Of a stretch of 64,000 bases of DNA, positions 34,581 to 44,001 are shown piece by piece. The position numbers were made by a program, and so were the translations under genes. The notes below the pieces were generated by a model. The model was not told the DNA's origin, did not search any database, and was given only the letters and a program-made list of their open reading frames with translations. The number at the start of each line of letters is the position of its first letter. Positions within the stretch are counted from its first letter, which is position 1. The stretch comes from Glaciihabitans sp. INWT7 (lineage in GTDB: Bacteria; Actinomycetota; Actinomycetes; Actinomycetales; Microbacteriaceae): contig NZ_CP043653.1 in NCBI RefSeq assembly GCF_014217685.1, positions 2,174,419-2,238,418 of the forward strand, read 5' to 3'.

Positions 34581-35963
34581 ATGACGCTCCCCCGCAGCAC
34601 CCCGGAGGCCGAGGGCCTGTCCTCGTCCGCGATCCTCGACTTCATCCGCGCCGCCGATACCGGCCTCGACAGCCTGCACAGCATGATGATCGTGCGGCAC
34701 GGTCGGGTGATCGCGGAGGGGTGGTGGGCACCCTATGCGGCGGGGCACCCCCACATGATGTTCTCGGTGAGCAAGAGCTTCACTGCAACGGCCGTCGGGC
34801 TCGCGATCAACGAAGGCCTCCTCACCCTCGACGACCGTGTCGTCGACCTGCTGCCCGAGGATCTTCCGGCCGAGATCGACGCCCGCCTCGCGGCCCTGAC
34901 CGTGCGCCACCTGCTCACGATGACGACCGGGCATGCCGTCGACACCGTCTCGCTCGCAGACAGCACCCACGGCGACAACTGGGCCCGCGCGATCCTCGCC
35001 CAGCCGCTCGAGTTCGAGCCGGGCACGCACTACCTGTACAACAGCGGCGCGACCCATGTGCTCTCGGCGATCGTGCAGCGCCTCACCGCCCAGCGCCTGC
35101 TCGACTACCTCGGTCCACGTCTGTTCGAGCCGCTCGGGATCACGGATGCCACCTGGGAGAGTTCCCCGCAGGGCATCGACGCCGGAGGGTGGGGGCTCAG
35201 CATCACGACCGAACAGCTCGCGACCTTCGGCCAGCTCCTCCTGCAGCGGGGGCAGTGGAACGGCAGCCAACTCGTGCCGGCCGAGTGGATCGACGAGGCC
35301 ACCTCCCTTCAGGTGGTCACCGCTGCGGCCGACCATGATCTCGACGGCCGCCAGGGCTACGGCTTCCAGTTCTGGCGCAACCGGCTCGCAGGCTATCGTG
35401 CCGACGGGGCCTTCGGCCAGTTCTGCATCGTGCTGCCGGAGCAGGATGCGGTCGTGGTGCTCACCTCCGCGCTTCCGGTCGCGCAGCTCGCGCTCGACCT
35501 CGTGTGGGAGCACCTGCTCCCTGCTTTCGGCAACTCGGCGCTTCCGCCCGTGGAGAGCCCGCTTACGGCGCTGCTCGCCGGCCTCAGCCTCCCGACCATT
35601 GCCGGCGACGCGACGGCCGCGATGGCGGAGCAGGTCTACGGAGTGCGCTTCACTTTCGAGCACCCGGCGATCTCGGCGGTGACGGTGGAGCCTGGGCGGA
35701 TCATGGTCGACGAGAACGGCGCGATCACCGAGCTCGCTTTCGAACACGGCCGGTGGTCGGCTTCCGCCGATTCTCGGGTGAGTGCCAGCGGCGCCTGGGT
35801 CTCCCCCGACACCCTCGTCGTGCGGGCCCATGATGTCGTGACGCCGTATTCGCGCACAGTGACTCTGACCTTCGCGAACGACACCGTGACCCTCGATATC
35901 GCACAGAACGTGGCCTTCGGCGACCTGCCACACACCCACGCGGTGTCGCTGCCGCGCCGCTGA
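34581..35963 (+). CDS. serine hydrolase, beta-lactamase (class C-like) family
   Basis: 460 residues. The Ser-x-x-Lys pair is in FSVSKSFTATA and the Tyr-x-Asn motif in YLYNSGATH. A C-terminal beta domain of about 115 residues follows the catalytic domain, as in esterases and D-peptidases of this superfamily. There is no signal peptide, so it is probably cytoplasmic. The function could be an esterase or peptidase; the sequence does not decide. Leaderless start at ATG 34581; a frame reaching upstream overlaps the NYN gene and is not real. Confidence 0.88.
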   Translation: MTLPRSTPEAEGLSSSAILDFIRAADTGLDSLHSMMIVRHGRVIAEGWWAPYAAGHPHMMFSVSKSFTATAVGLAINEGLLTLDDRVVDLLPEDLPAEIDARLAALTVRHLLTMTTGHAVDTVSLADSTHGDNWARAILAQPLEFEPGTHYLYNSGATHVLSAIVQRLTAQRLLDYLGPRLFEPLGITDATWESSPQGIDAGGWGLSITTEQLATFGQLLLQRGQWNGSQLVPAEWIDEATSLQVVTAAADHDLDGRQGYGFQFWRNRLAGYRADGAFGQFCIVLPEQDAVVVLTSALPVAQLALDLVWEHLLPAFGNSALPPVESPLTALLAGLSLPTIAGDATAAMAEQVYGVRFTFEHPAISAVTVEPGRIMVDENGAITELAFEHGRWSASADSRVSASGAWVSPDTLVVRAHDVVTPYSRTVTLTFANDTVTLDIAQNVAFGDLPHTHAVSLPRR

Positions 35964-35979
35964 GCCGGGCAGCTCGGTC

Positions 35980-35994
35980 GGCGGGCAACCCGCC
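35980..35994 (+). terminator. hairpin after serine hydrolase gene
   Basis: GGCGGG-caa-CCCGCC (35980-35994) starts 17 bases past the stop. No T-run. The remaining gap to 36120 shows no further gene. Confidence 0.4.
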
Positions 35995-36120
35995 AGTTGA
36001 CCTGATGTTCAGGCGACACTGTCGCGCAATTTACTGTCTGTCCAACTCGCCTCGCGAAGGTGGTCTCGCTACGGAGCAACGCTCCGGAGCGAGGCTCCTC
36101 CTTCCGCGAAAGAGGTCGCA

Positions 36121-37845
36121 GTGCCAGACGTCACCCGTCGCTCACTCCTGCTCTCCGGGGCCGGTGGGCTCGCGCTCCTCTCACTCGGTGGCCTCTCGGC
36201 ACAAGCCGAGGGTCGCATCACCCGCCTGACCGATTCCCGGGCTTTCACCACGGCGGGTACGACACTCGAACAGACGGCGAGCGCTTCCGCGACCAGCGGA
36301 TATCGTCGCCTGGTCGCGGGGCCGGGCTTTGCGCTGGTCGTGCGAGAGGAACTCGCGGCCTCACGGCGCGGGCGGGATGACCGCCGCTCGGCGCTGGCCT
36401 CGATCGTGCATCTCACCGACCTGCACATCATCGATGCCCAGTCGCCGATGCGCTTCGAGTTCATGGCAGAGTCCTGCCCGTCCTTCTTCCGCCCTCAGGA
36501 GGCCCTCGGAACCCACGCGGCAGCACAGCTCATTACGCGGATCAACCAGCTCGCGACAGGACCATTCAGCGGCCGGGCGTTCGACTGTGTCGTCTCGACC
36601 GGCGACAACTCCGACAACAACGAAGAGCTCGAGATGCAGTGGTTCCTTAGGGTGATGAGCGGCGGGGCGATCGTGGCGAATTCCGGTGCCGAGACCGAGT
36701 GGGAGGGCGTGCAGCACTCGGGCGATCCGCTCTACTACAACCCGGAACTCGCCGTGATGGACCGCTACAAGAAGGCCGGATTCCCGCGCATCGAGGGGTT
36801 CTTCGACCGGGTGATCCGCGAGCACGACAGCGACGGGGTGAAGACGCCGTGGTACTCGGTGTTCGGCAACCACGACGACTCGATCGGCGGCACGATCCCC
36901 GCGAACTGGACGCCGCTCGAGGAGCTCTACACCGGCCCCACCAAGTTCACCGGTTTCACGACGGAGGCCGCCAACGCGACGCTGGCCGCGGGCCTCACCG
37001 GAGACCGGTCCGCACGTCTCGGTCGAGAGGTGCGAGCAGAGCGACGCTGGGAGGTGACTGCCGACCACCGGCGCAAGCCATTCTCGCCGCGGGGGTTCAT
37101 GGCCGCCCATCTCGACCCATCAGCGACCGGTGCCGGTCCGGTCGGACACGGTTTCACGCCGAAGGCGGCGGACGAGGGCATCGCGTATTACAGCTTCGAG
37201 ATCTCGCCCGGAGTCACCGGCATCGCCCTCGATTCGACCCATCATGGTGGATGGACCCGCGGGTCGGTGGGACACGCCCAGTTCCTCTGGCTGGAGAGGA
37301 TGCTGCGCTCGGGAAGCAGCACCTCCTACGACGAGAGCGGCGCGAGGGTGATGCGCCAAGCCGATGACCGCCTTTTCGTGCTGTTCAGCCATCACACCAG
37401 TAGGTCCATGGACAACCTCGCGCGGGATCCGGCCGACCCCGACGAGAAGAGGCACCCCGGGGGCGAGATCGTCGCCCTCCTGCAGCGCTATCCGAATGTC
37501 CTCGCCTGGGTGAACGGTCACTCCCACACCAACGCGATCACGCCGCACCCAGGGCCGTCCCCCGAACGCGGCTTCTGGGAGATCAACACCGCGTCCCATA
37601 TCGAGTTCCCCCAGCAGGCGCGGATCATCGATGTCTGCGACAACCAGGACGGAACGCTCTCGCTGTTCACGACGCTGATCGAGTCGGCGGCGCCGTACCA
37701 GAGCTCCTACGGGGATGGCGACCAGGCCGCCCTCGCTTCGCTGTATCGCGAATTCTCCCTCAACGATCTCCACTACACCGGGGCACACGAGGGGCTGCCG
37801 AAAGACCACAACACCGAGTTGCTGTTGCCCCATCCGCTTCACTGA
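36121..37845 (+). CDS. TIGR03767-type metallophosphoesterase, Tat-exported
   Basis: 574 residues. The N-terminus TRRSLLLSGAGGLALLSLGG is a twin-arginine signal. Metal-binding motifs follow in order: HLTDLHIIDAQ, STGDNSDNNEE, GNHDDSIGG, LFSHHTSRSM and WVNGHSHTN. The length and motif spacing fit the actinobacterial TIGR03767 group. It probably hydrolyses a phosphate ester outside the cell; substrate unknown. Start GTG 36121 with AGAGG upstream. Confidence 0.88.
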   Translation: MPDVTRRSLLLSGAGGLALLSLGGLSAQAEGRITRLTDSRAFTTAGTTLEQTASASATSGYRRLVAGPGFALVVREELAASRRGRDDRRSALASIVHLTDLHIIDAQSPMRFEFMAESCPSFFRPQEALGTHAAAQLITRINQLATGPFSGRAFDCVVSTGDNSDNNEELEMQWFLRVMSGGAIVANSGAETEWEGVQHSGDPLYYNPELAVMDRYKKAGFPRIEGFFDRVIREHDSDGVKTPWYSVFGNHDDSIGGTIPANWTPLEELYTGPTKFTGFTTEAANATLAAGLTGDRSARLGREVRAERRWEVTADHRRKPFSPRGFMAAHLDPSATGAGPVGHGFTPKAADEGIAYYSFEISPGVTGIALDSTHHGGWTRGSVGHAQFLWLERMLRSGSSTSYDESGARVMRQADDRLFVLFSHHTSRSMDNLARDPADPDEKRHPGGEIVALLQRYPNVLAWVNGHSHTNAITPHPGPSPERGFWEINTASHIEFPQQARIIDVCDNQDGTLSLFTTLIESAAPYQSSYGDGDQAALASLYREFSLNDLHYTGAHEGLPKDHNTELLLPHPLH

Positions 37846-37868
37846 CGGAGCTCCTCCGAAGGCTCGCC

Positions 37869-39800
37869 CTACGAGAGCGTGAGCCGCGGCACATCCGGCG
37901 GGTCGAAGCCCAACACCTGGCCGTAGAAAGAGAGTTCGCTCTCGGTGGCGTCGATGATCGTCTCCGCCCGCCGGAACCCGTGGGATTCACCCTCGTAGGC
38001 CAGGTAGGCGTGCGGCAGCCCCTTCGCCGCGAGCGCATCACGAAACAGCTCGGACTGGGCCGGGGGCACGATCTCGTCGTCGAGCCCCTGCAGCAGCAGC
38101 ACCGGTGTTGTCAGGTCGTTGACGTGGGTGATGGGCGATCGTTCCGTATAGAGGGCGGATGCCTCGGGCAACGGGCCCACCAGGCCGTCGGTGTAGCGGG
38201 ACTCGAAGTCGTGGGTCTCGGCGGCGAGCGTGGCGAGGTCGGAGACGCCGTAGTACGAGGCTCCCGCCGCGAAGACGGCAGATCGGGTGAGCGCCGCGAG
38301 CACCGTGAAGCCACCGGCGGACCCCCCGCGGATCGCGACGCGGGCGGCATCGGCGAGACCGGCATCCGCGATTCCGCGCACCGCGGCGATGACATCTTCC
38401 ACGTCGACGACGCCCCACTGGCCTCGAAGCCGGTTGCGGTATTCGCGCCCGTAGCCCGAGGATCCGCCGTAGTTCACGTCGATGATGCCGATCCCGCGGC
38501 TGGTGAAGTAGCTGTAGATGGGCGAGTATCCGCCGGAGCTGTGCCCGGTGGGACCGCCATGGACGACCGCGATATAGGGGGGCTTCTCCCCGGCCGGAGC
38601 GTCGTAGTCGTCGTTGCGCGGCGGGTAGACGAAACTGTGGACATCGCGCGCACCGTGGAAGGTCCGCGCCTCTGCGATCGGCACGTATGCCGCATCCGGC
38701 ATGCTATCGACGTCGCGGCGCACATCGGTGAGCGTGCCATCGTCGAGATCGAGCATGCGGAGCCCTCCGCAGAGAGCCGAGCTACCTCCGGTGAGCAGCA
38801 CCCGGCTGCCGTTACGGGCACCGAGTCGGATACCGGTCAATGGCAGATCGACGGTGCGCGCGGTGCCATCGACGGGGTCGACGATCACGAGACCGTCCGC
38901 TCCGAGAGTGCGAACCGCGAGAATCCTCCCATCATCGAGCGGGTCGTAGAAGCGGTTGCCGAGTTGCCAGAGCGGGCCGCCGAAGTCGGCGTCCTCCCGA
39001 TGGAGTGTGGCAACCTCGCCGTGAACGGTCACCGAGTAGAGATTCCACCAGCCACTCCGGTCGCTCACTATCGAGAGCGTCGCATCGTCGATCCACTCCG
39101 GTTGCAGCACGCTCTCGGTGACCGAACCCGCGAGGGTCTCGACTCTTCCGCTCTCCAGTTCGGTCACGCGGAGTTCTGTGCCGTCCCACGGCATCTGGGG
39201 ATGTTCCCATCCGATCCAGGCGAGCCTCGCACCGTCAGGCGAGAACCGCGGGAACGCGAGAAAGTGCGACCCGGAGGCCAGCGAACGGATGCCCGGGTCT
39301 TCGACCGCCGCTGTACTGTCGAATGACGCTGTGCTGTCGACCGCCCCCGTGCCATCGAGCTGCACGGCCACGATGTCCCGGGTGACCGCGCCGTCCGCGT
39401 GGATCTCGCGGACGGCGATCACCTCCGACCCCCGAATACTGATGTCGCCGAAGCGGAAGCCGCGGCCCGCGGGCGTGAGCGGCACGGGAATCGAGCCACC
39501 GTCGTCCAGCCGGTACAACCGCTGGTCGCTGAATTCGACGAAGACGAGCGCCCGATCCGCGGTCACGGCCCAGGCGCCTCCCCCGTACTCGTGCACGCGG
39601 CTGCGGGCATTCCAGGGGCCGGGCAGCACGTCGCCCCCGGCATTCGCCACGACGTAGCGACCGCCCTCCTCAGGTCGCCCCTCGCACCACCACGGCTGGT
39701 CACCGACCCAGCATCCGCCCTGCACCGGATGCCCACCCGCGGCGATGTCGCGGGCAGAGATCGGAGAGCGCCAGGTTCCGTAGGGAGAGATGGTGGTCAT
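37869..39800 (-). CDS. S9 family prolyl oligopeptidase-like peptidase
   Basis: 643 residues: a beta-propeller N-domain (to about 380) then an alpha/beta hydrolase domain. Catalytic triad: Ser in RGGSAGGFTVLA, Asp in LLQGLDDEIVPPAQS and His in AYEGESHGFRRA. No signal peptide, so cytoplasmic; it likely cleaves small peptides as dipeptidyl or acylaminoacyl peptidases do. ATG 39800 is preceded by CAGAAT six bases upstream (leaderless). Divergent from the PLP decarboxylase. Confidence 0.9.
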   Translation of the reverse strand: MTTISPYGTWRSPISARDIAAGGHPVQGGCWVGDQPWWCEGRPEEGGRYVVANAGGDVLPGPWNARSRVHEYGGGAWAVTADRALVFVEFSDQRLYRLDDGGSIPVPLTPAGRGFRFGDISIRGSEVIAVREIHADGAVTRDIVAVQLDGTGAVDSTASFDSTAAVEDPGIRSLASGSHFLAFPRFSPDGARLAWIGWEHPQMPWDGTELRVTELESGRVETLAGSVTESVLQPEWIDDATLSIVSDRSGWWNLYSVTVHGEVATLHREDADFGGPLWQLGNRFYDPLDDGRILAVRTLGADGLVIVDPVDGTARTVDLPLTGIRLGARNGSRVLLTGGSSALCGGLRMLDLDDGTLTDVRRDVDSMPDAAYVPIAEARTFHGARDVHSFVYPPRNDDYDAPAGEKPPYIAVVHGGPTGHSSGGYSPIYSYFTSRGIGIIDVNYGGSSGYGREYRNRLRGQWGVVDVEDVIAAVRGIADAGLADAARVAIRGGSAGGFTVLAALTRSAVFAAGASYYGVSDLATLAAETHDFESRYTDGLVGPLPEASALYTERSPITHVNDLTTPVLLLQGLDDEIVPPAQSELFRDALAAKGLPHAYLAYEGESHGFRRAETIIDATESELSFYGQVLGFDPPDVPRLTLS

Positions 39801-39806
39801 CGTCTC

Positions 39807-39812
39807 ATTCTG
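39807..39812 (-). promoter_or_regulatory. leaderless -10 box of S9 peptidase gene
   Basis: CAGAAT on the minus strand (39812-39807), six bases before ATG 39800. Confidence 0.4.
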
Positions 39813-39863
39813 CCCGCTGGAGGGTGGGGGAATTCCACCCTTCCGCGATCGATCCGGCGGGTC

Positions 39864-39869
39864 TAGCCT
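39864..39869 (+). promoter_or_regulatory. leaderless -10 box of PLP decarboxylase gene
   Basis: TAGCCT at 39864-39869, six bases before GTG 39876. Confidence 0.45.
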
Positions 39870-39875
39870 CATACC

Positions 39876-41256
39876 GTGACGGCCGACCCGGATGCCTACA
39901 GAGAGCCCCTCGAGCGCGCCCATGCCCATGCCAGGGAATGGCTCGAATCCATCCCCACCCGACCGGTACCTCCGCGGCTGACGGCCGATCAGGTGGCTGC
40001 GAACCTGGCCCGGCCCCTCGCCGAGCACGGTCGAGATGCAGCCGAGGTCGTCGATTCACTCTCCGCGATAGTCGAGCCCGGCCTGATGGCAGTGCCCTCC
40101 GGTCGATTCTTCGGTTGGGTCATGGGCGGCACGCTCCCCTCGGCGATGGCGGCCGACTGGCTCGTGAGCGCCTGGGACCAGAACGCCGGGATGCGCTTCG
40201 CCACCCCGGGTGTGGCCGCGATCGAGGAGGCAGCCGGTGCCGAGCTCCTCGACCTGCTCGGACTCCCGGCCGGGTCGGATGTCGGATTCACGACCGGGGG
40301 CACCACGGCAAATTTCGTGGGAATCGCCGCCGGGCGCCAGCACGTGCTCGACCGCGTCGGCTGGAATCTCTCGGAGGACGGGCTGAGCGGCGCACCGCGG
40401 ATCGCCGTCTTCGCCGGACGTGAGCGACACGCCTCGGTCGATCTCGCCCTGCGCTACCTCGGCCTCGGACTGCCGATCGAGGTGGATGCCGACCGCGAGG
40501 GACGCATCATCCCCGCGGCTCTCGCCGAAGCGATGCGCGACGTCGACGGGCCGGCGATCCTCTGCCTTCAGGCCGGCAACCTGCACTCCGGCGCCTTCGA
40601 CCCGATGCGCGAGACGATCGAGATCGCGCATCACCATGGTGCGTGGGTACACGTGGACGGCGCCTTCGGACTGTGGGCTGCGGCGAGTCCGCTCTATCGC
40701 ACGCACCTCGACGGTCTCGAAACTGCTGATTCCTGGGCGACGGATGCGCACAAGACTCTCAATGTGCCCTACGACTGTGGAATCGCGGCCGTCGCCCATC
40801 CGGAAGCGGTGAGATCGGCCTTCGCTGTGCACACCAGCTATCTCATCAATGCCACCGAGGGTCCGGGCGACCCCTTCGACAAGGTGCCGGAGCTGTCTCG
40901 CCGGGCGCGGGGGGGTTCCGGTGTGGGCCGCCCTGCAGGAGCTCGGACGCGCGGGGGTGATTGCGCTCGTCGAGCGTCTCGCCGCGAACGCCCGCGCTCT
41001 CGCCGAGGGCCTCTCGTCTCTCCCCGGTGTCGAGGTGCTCAATGATGTCGTCTTCACGCAGGTGAGCCTCGCCTTCGGGGATGACGAGAACACCCGCCGG
41101 GTCACCAAGAACCTCATCGCCGATGGTGCGGTCTGGATGAGCGGATCGCGGTGGCAGGACCGCGACATCCTGCGGATCTCGGTGAGCAACTGGTCGACGG
41201 ATGACGCGGACCTGGCCATCGCGATCGACGCGGTGCGACGGGCGATGGCCGGCTAG
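39876..41256 (+). pseudogene. PLP-dependent group II decarboxylase, frameshifted
   Basis: Intact, about 459 residues. Pyridoxal-phosphate enzyme of the group II (aromatic/2,4-diaminobutyrate decarboxylase-like) family: FTTGGTTANFVGIAAGR, HVDGAFGLWAA and the PLP lysine in ATDAHKTLNVPYDCG. The frame from GTG 39876 is homologous up to ELSRRARG and then goes astray to a stop at 41045. The family sequence continues one frame over with VPVWAALQELGRAGV to 41256. The shift lies in a run of seven Gs (40909-40915); six Gs would restore the gene. It could be a real mutation, a reversible tract or a read error. Substrate not assigned. Confidence 0.82.
40909..40915 (+). other. G7 tract causing frameshift in PLP decarboxylase
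   Basis: Seven consecutive Gs where six would keep the conserved frame (RRARG-VPVW). An extra base is the simplest reading. Confidence 0.8.
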
Positions 41257-41272
41257 CGCCGGAGCGGACCGT

Positions 41273-41857
41273 CTACAGGGAGAGCGTGCCCCACGCGCGA
41301 CTGCCCCGGGAGGCGCGATCGTCGAGAGCGCCGTAGACCGCTGACCAGCCCGCCTCGAACTGCACCGGGGTGAGTCGGCCGGCGCGGTATTCGGCATCCA
41401 GTTGCTCCAGGCGCTCGAGACTGCGACGAAACAGCTCGGGCTGGCCGACGAGCCGGGTCTCCCCCGCCAGACAGGTCACGATCGCCGACACGACGCGGAG
41501 TTCGCCGCGCAGACGGCGAGCGAGGGTACGGGTGATGAGCAGGCCGGCCGCATAGACGACCCCGAGCATCAGAAGGGGGGCGAAGGATCGAAGATCGGCG
41601 AGCGCGACAGCGCCGATGAGCGCGACGGCGAATCCCCAACCGCTCCACGACTGTGAAAGGGCGAGAGTGCGTCGTTCCGAATCGTTGGTGCCGGGTGGGA
41701 AGACGGTGAGTCGATAGCGACCCCACCCCCTGCGATGCACGTCGGCGAGATTCGGGAGCTCGACCCGGCCCCATTCGTGATGGCTATCCAGGGGGATCCG
41801 CGTGACGCTTCTCGATGACAGGGACTTCTTCGCCCGGGACTCTGTTGACACAGCCAC
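41273..41857 (-). CDS. DUF6611-like membrane protein
   Basis: 194 residues. A basic N-terminal region includes RRGWGRYRLTVFPPGTND, two close transmembrane helices follow (WGFAVALIGAVALA and LLMLGVVYAAGLLI), then a helical cytoplasmic tail (ELFRRSLERLEQLDAEYR). I associate the RRGWGRYRLTV stretch with DUF6611, from memory. The start is uncertain: GTG 41857 and GTG 41851 are both possible and neither has a clear ribosome binding site. Confidence 0.65.
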   Translation of the reverse strand: MAVSTESRAKKSLSSRSVTRIPLDSHHEWGRVELPNLADVHRRGWGRYRLTVFPPGTNDSERRTLALSQSWSGWGFAVALIGAVALADLRSFAPLLMLGVVYAAGLLITRTLARRLRGELRVVSAIVTCLAGETRLVGQPELFRRSLERLEQLDAEYRAGRLTPVQFEAGWSAVYGALDDRASRGSRAWGTLSL

Positions 41858-41929
41858 AGGTCTACGCCCGCATCCGCTGCCGCTCGGGCATCCTTACGAA
41901 ACCTCTACGAGATCCTCACGGCGAGGCTC

Positions 41930-41963
41930 GGCGAGGCCGTCAGACAGGCGAGGCCGTCAGACA
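41930..41963. repeat. perfect 17-bp tandem duplication
   Basis: GGCGAGGCCGTCAGACA occurs twice without a gap (41930-41946, 41947-41963), in the 147-bp region between the YidC stop and the DUF6611 gene. Confidence 0.75.
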
Positions 41964-42004
41964 GCCGAGGCGGCCCGGCGGGCTTCGCCGAGCCGCGGCC
42001 GTCG

Positions 42005-42775
42005 TCAGCTCATCGCGGGAGCAAGAGGCGAATCCTCTTCCCCGTCCCGCCAATAGCGGCGCCGCAGGAGCGCCCGTTCGCCGAGGGTCCACGCGGTCGT
42101 CGCCGAGAGATAGATCGTGGCAGCGAGGGGAACGAATGCCGCGAAGACGATGGTGAGGAACGGCATCCAACTGAGAACCCGCACGATCGTGGCAGCCGAC
42201 TCCGGCGCATCCGGATTCGGAAGGGTGAGCCGCAGTGCGACTCTCCGGGACAGCCAGGCGACGCCGGCCATCATCGCGAAGAGCACGAGGTAGACGGCGA
42301 TGCCGGCAGCCCCGGTCGTGGCGAGGTGCACGAAGGTGGTGCCGAGCGGCACCCCGAACAGACGCTCGGTCAGGAGCGCATTCGGGTGCCCGTCCACGGT
42401 GGTGCGGATGAAGAGGGCGTAGACGAGAGAGAGAACCGGCGCCTGTGCGAGGGCGGGCAGGAACCCCGCGAATTGCGAGGTGTTCTCTGCCTTGTACAGC
42501 GCCGCCGTCTTCTGTTGAAGCAGCAGCGGATCCTTCTTGTGTCGCCGTTGCAGGGCGAGGATCTGTGGGTGGAGGCGACGGCGAGTGCCCTCGGCCTTCA
42601 CCTGCGAGACGCCGACCGGGATGAGCAGCGTGCGCACGATCGCGGTGAGCAGGATGATGGCGAGGGTGGCGCTGGCCGCGCCGGCGAGCGGAGACACGAG
42701 GGTCGCGAGACCCTCGACGAGGGAGTAGGCCAGGTCGAGAAGAGTGGCTATGGGGGCAAAGGAAAAGAGGTCCAC
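42005..42775 (-). CDS. YidC/Oxa1 family membrane protein insertase
   Basis: 256 residues, five transmembrane segments. The first helix region (DLFSFAPIATLLDLAYSLVE), the positive loop GTRRRLHPQILALQRRHKKD, and AGFLPALAQAPVLSLVYALF are characteristic. It inserts membrane proteins alone or with Sec. It is a shorter, probably second copy: the housekeeping yidC lies by the replication origin in actinobacteria, and no rpmH, rnpA or jag is present here. GTG 42775 has AAGGA 12 bases upstream. Follows a DUF6412 gene in the same direction. Confidence 0.85.
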   Translation of the reverse strand: MDLFSFAPIATLLDLAYSLVEGLATLVSPLAGAASATLAIILLTAIVRTLLIPVGVSQVKAEGTRRRLHPQILALQRRHKKDPLLLQQKTAALYKAENTSQFAGFLPALAQAPVLSLVYALFIRTTVDGHPNALLTERLFGVPLGTTFVHLATTGAAGIAVYLVLFAMMAGVAWLSRRVALRLTLPNPDAPESAATIVRVLSWMPFLTIVFAAFVPLAATIYLSATTAWTLGERALLRRRYWRDGEEDSPLAPAMS

Positions 42776-42849
42776 GATAAGAGTCCTTGCAGTCGAAACG
42801 GATGCGTGACCGAGAGTGGCCACGCGGCATCCGCTTGCGCGGGGCTCTG

Positions 42850-43191
42850 CTAGGTGGCCGGGATCGGCTGCGAGGGCGCCCTGGTACGCGGGCGGCCGGG
42901 GGTGGTCGGATGCTGCGGGGCGGGCCTGCCGAGGGCGACCGAGCGCCGCGCCTGCGCTCGCGCGCCGACCGTCATCTCTGAGGATCCCACGAGCACGAGG
43001 GAATAGCCGATTGCTGCTGCACTCGCCACCGTCACAGCGGCGATGCCGAGAACGGTCAGCGAACCGTGGCTGCCATCCGATACCGCGTAAGACACGAGCA
43101 GAAGCGCCGCGAATCCGCCCGGAAGCATGGCCGCAAGGGCATTCAGAAGCCGGGTCGCGACCGCGACTGGCTGCGCCTTCGACGTACTCAC
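42850..43191 (-). CDS. DUF6412-like small membrane protein
   Basis: 113 residues: two transmembrane helices (LLNALAAMLPGGFAALLLVS; LTVLGIAAVTVASAAAIGYS) and a basic proline-rich cytoplasmic tail. Proteins of this form are often encoded next to a second YidC, as here, so it may assist or be inserted by that protein. The DUF6412 name is from memory. GTG 43191 is preceded by a leaderless-type box. Confidence 0.65.
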   Translation of the reverse strand: MSTSKAQPVAVATRLLNALAAMLPGGFAALLLVSYAVSDGSHGSLTVLGIAAVTVASAAAIGYSLVLVGSSEMTVGARAQARRSVALGRPAPQHPTTPGRPRTRAPSQPIPAT

Positions 43192-43197
43192 CCGGCA

Positions 43198-43203
43198 ACC
43201 GTA
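43198..43203 (-). promoter_or_regulatory. leaderless -10 box of DUF6412/YidC operon
   Basis: TACGGT on the minus strand (43203-43198), six bases before GTG 43191. Confidence 0.45.
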
Positions 43204-43262
43204 CCCCGCCGAGTGGCCGGAGACCATACTCCGCCGGGCGTAGTCGCCCCGGCGCGAACGCA

Positions 43263-43302
43263 CCGAAGGCCGGATCCCACCGCAGTGGGACCCGGCCTTC
43301 GG
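43263..43302. terminator. long stem-loop after padR gene
   Basis: CCGAAGGCCGG-a-TCCCAC (43263-43280), loop CGCA, then GTGGGA-c-CCGGCCTTCGG (43285-43302): 17 paired bases with one mismatch. It lies 19 bases past the PadR stop and is a very stable terminator, with no long T-run. Confidence 0.7.
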
Positions 43303-43320
43303 GGTGATCGCGTTCTGTTG

Positions 43321-43959
43321 TCAGTCCGCCAGGATCAGATAGAGGGCGCGGCGCGCCTCATCCAGCTTCTCGATCGCGGCCGCGCGTTGGGCGTCCGTCG
43401 CCGAGTGACGGAACTGCTGGGCTACGCCCATCAGCTTTCCGACGCTCTCGAAGAAGGCGCCAGCCTGTTCGGAGCGACCGGGGGTCGCCTCCCACGCCTT
43501 GGCGAAGTCATCCGCATGCTCACTGACGTAGGTCTTGCCGGCGTCGGTGAGTTCGAATTCGGTCTTGCGACCGTCGCCGACGGAGACGATGAGGTCCTCG
43601 TCGACGAGCTGCTGCAGCGTGGGATACACCGAGCCGGGGCTCGGGCGCCAGGCACCACTGGTCTTGTCGGCGATCGCCTTGATCAGGCCATAGCCGTTGG
43701 ACGGGCCCTCGGCCAGCAGGGAGAGGATGACAGAGCGCACATCGCCCTTGCCTGCCCTGCGCGGACCGCGAGGACCGAAGCCCGGTCCGCCGAACCCGGA
43801 GCCGAAGCCCGGTCCGCCGAAGCCCGGTCCGCCGAAGCCCCCGAATCCGGGGCCGCGACCGCGGCCTTCGCCGGAACCGGCGGATTCGTGATTGAACCGA
43901 ATGGGGTGATGGTCGGAGTTGCGGAAGTTTCTGTTGTGAATATCGTGATTGCGTTTCAT
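43321..43959 (-). CDS. PadR family transcriptional regulator
   Basis: 212 residues. A His/Asn-rich leader and a Gly/Phe/Pro repeat linker (GPGFGGFGGPGFGG, about residues 30-65) precede a winged helix: VRSVILSLLAEGPSNGYGLI, SGAWRPSPGSVYPTLQQLVD, then DGRKTEFELTDAGKTYVSEH. The C-terminal helix mediates dimers. PadR proteins repress efflux or stress genes and often themselves. AAGGA lies nine bases before ATG 43959. The long glycine linker is typical of the actinobacterial subgroup. A strong dyad sits upstream. Confidence 0.9.
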   Translation of the reverse strand: MKRNHDIHNRNFRNSDHHPIRFNHESAGSGEGRGRGPGFGGFGGPGFGGPGFGSGFGGPGFGPRGPRRAGKGDVRSVILSLLAEGPSNGYGLIKAIADKTSGAWRPSPGSVYPTLQQLVDEDLIVSVGDGRKTEFELTDAGKTYVSEHADDFAKAWEATPGRSEQAGAFFESVGKLMGVAQQFRHSATDAQRAAAIEKLDEARRALYLILAD

Positions 43960-44001
43960 GATCGCATGTCCTTTCGTTCGCCCAGCTACGTGATACTTTG
44001 C

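Noticed and set aside
34428-35939. Long open frame opposite the serine hydrolase
   Set aside because: No recognisable domain; the plus strand has SxxK and YxN motifs.
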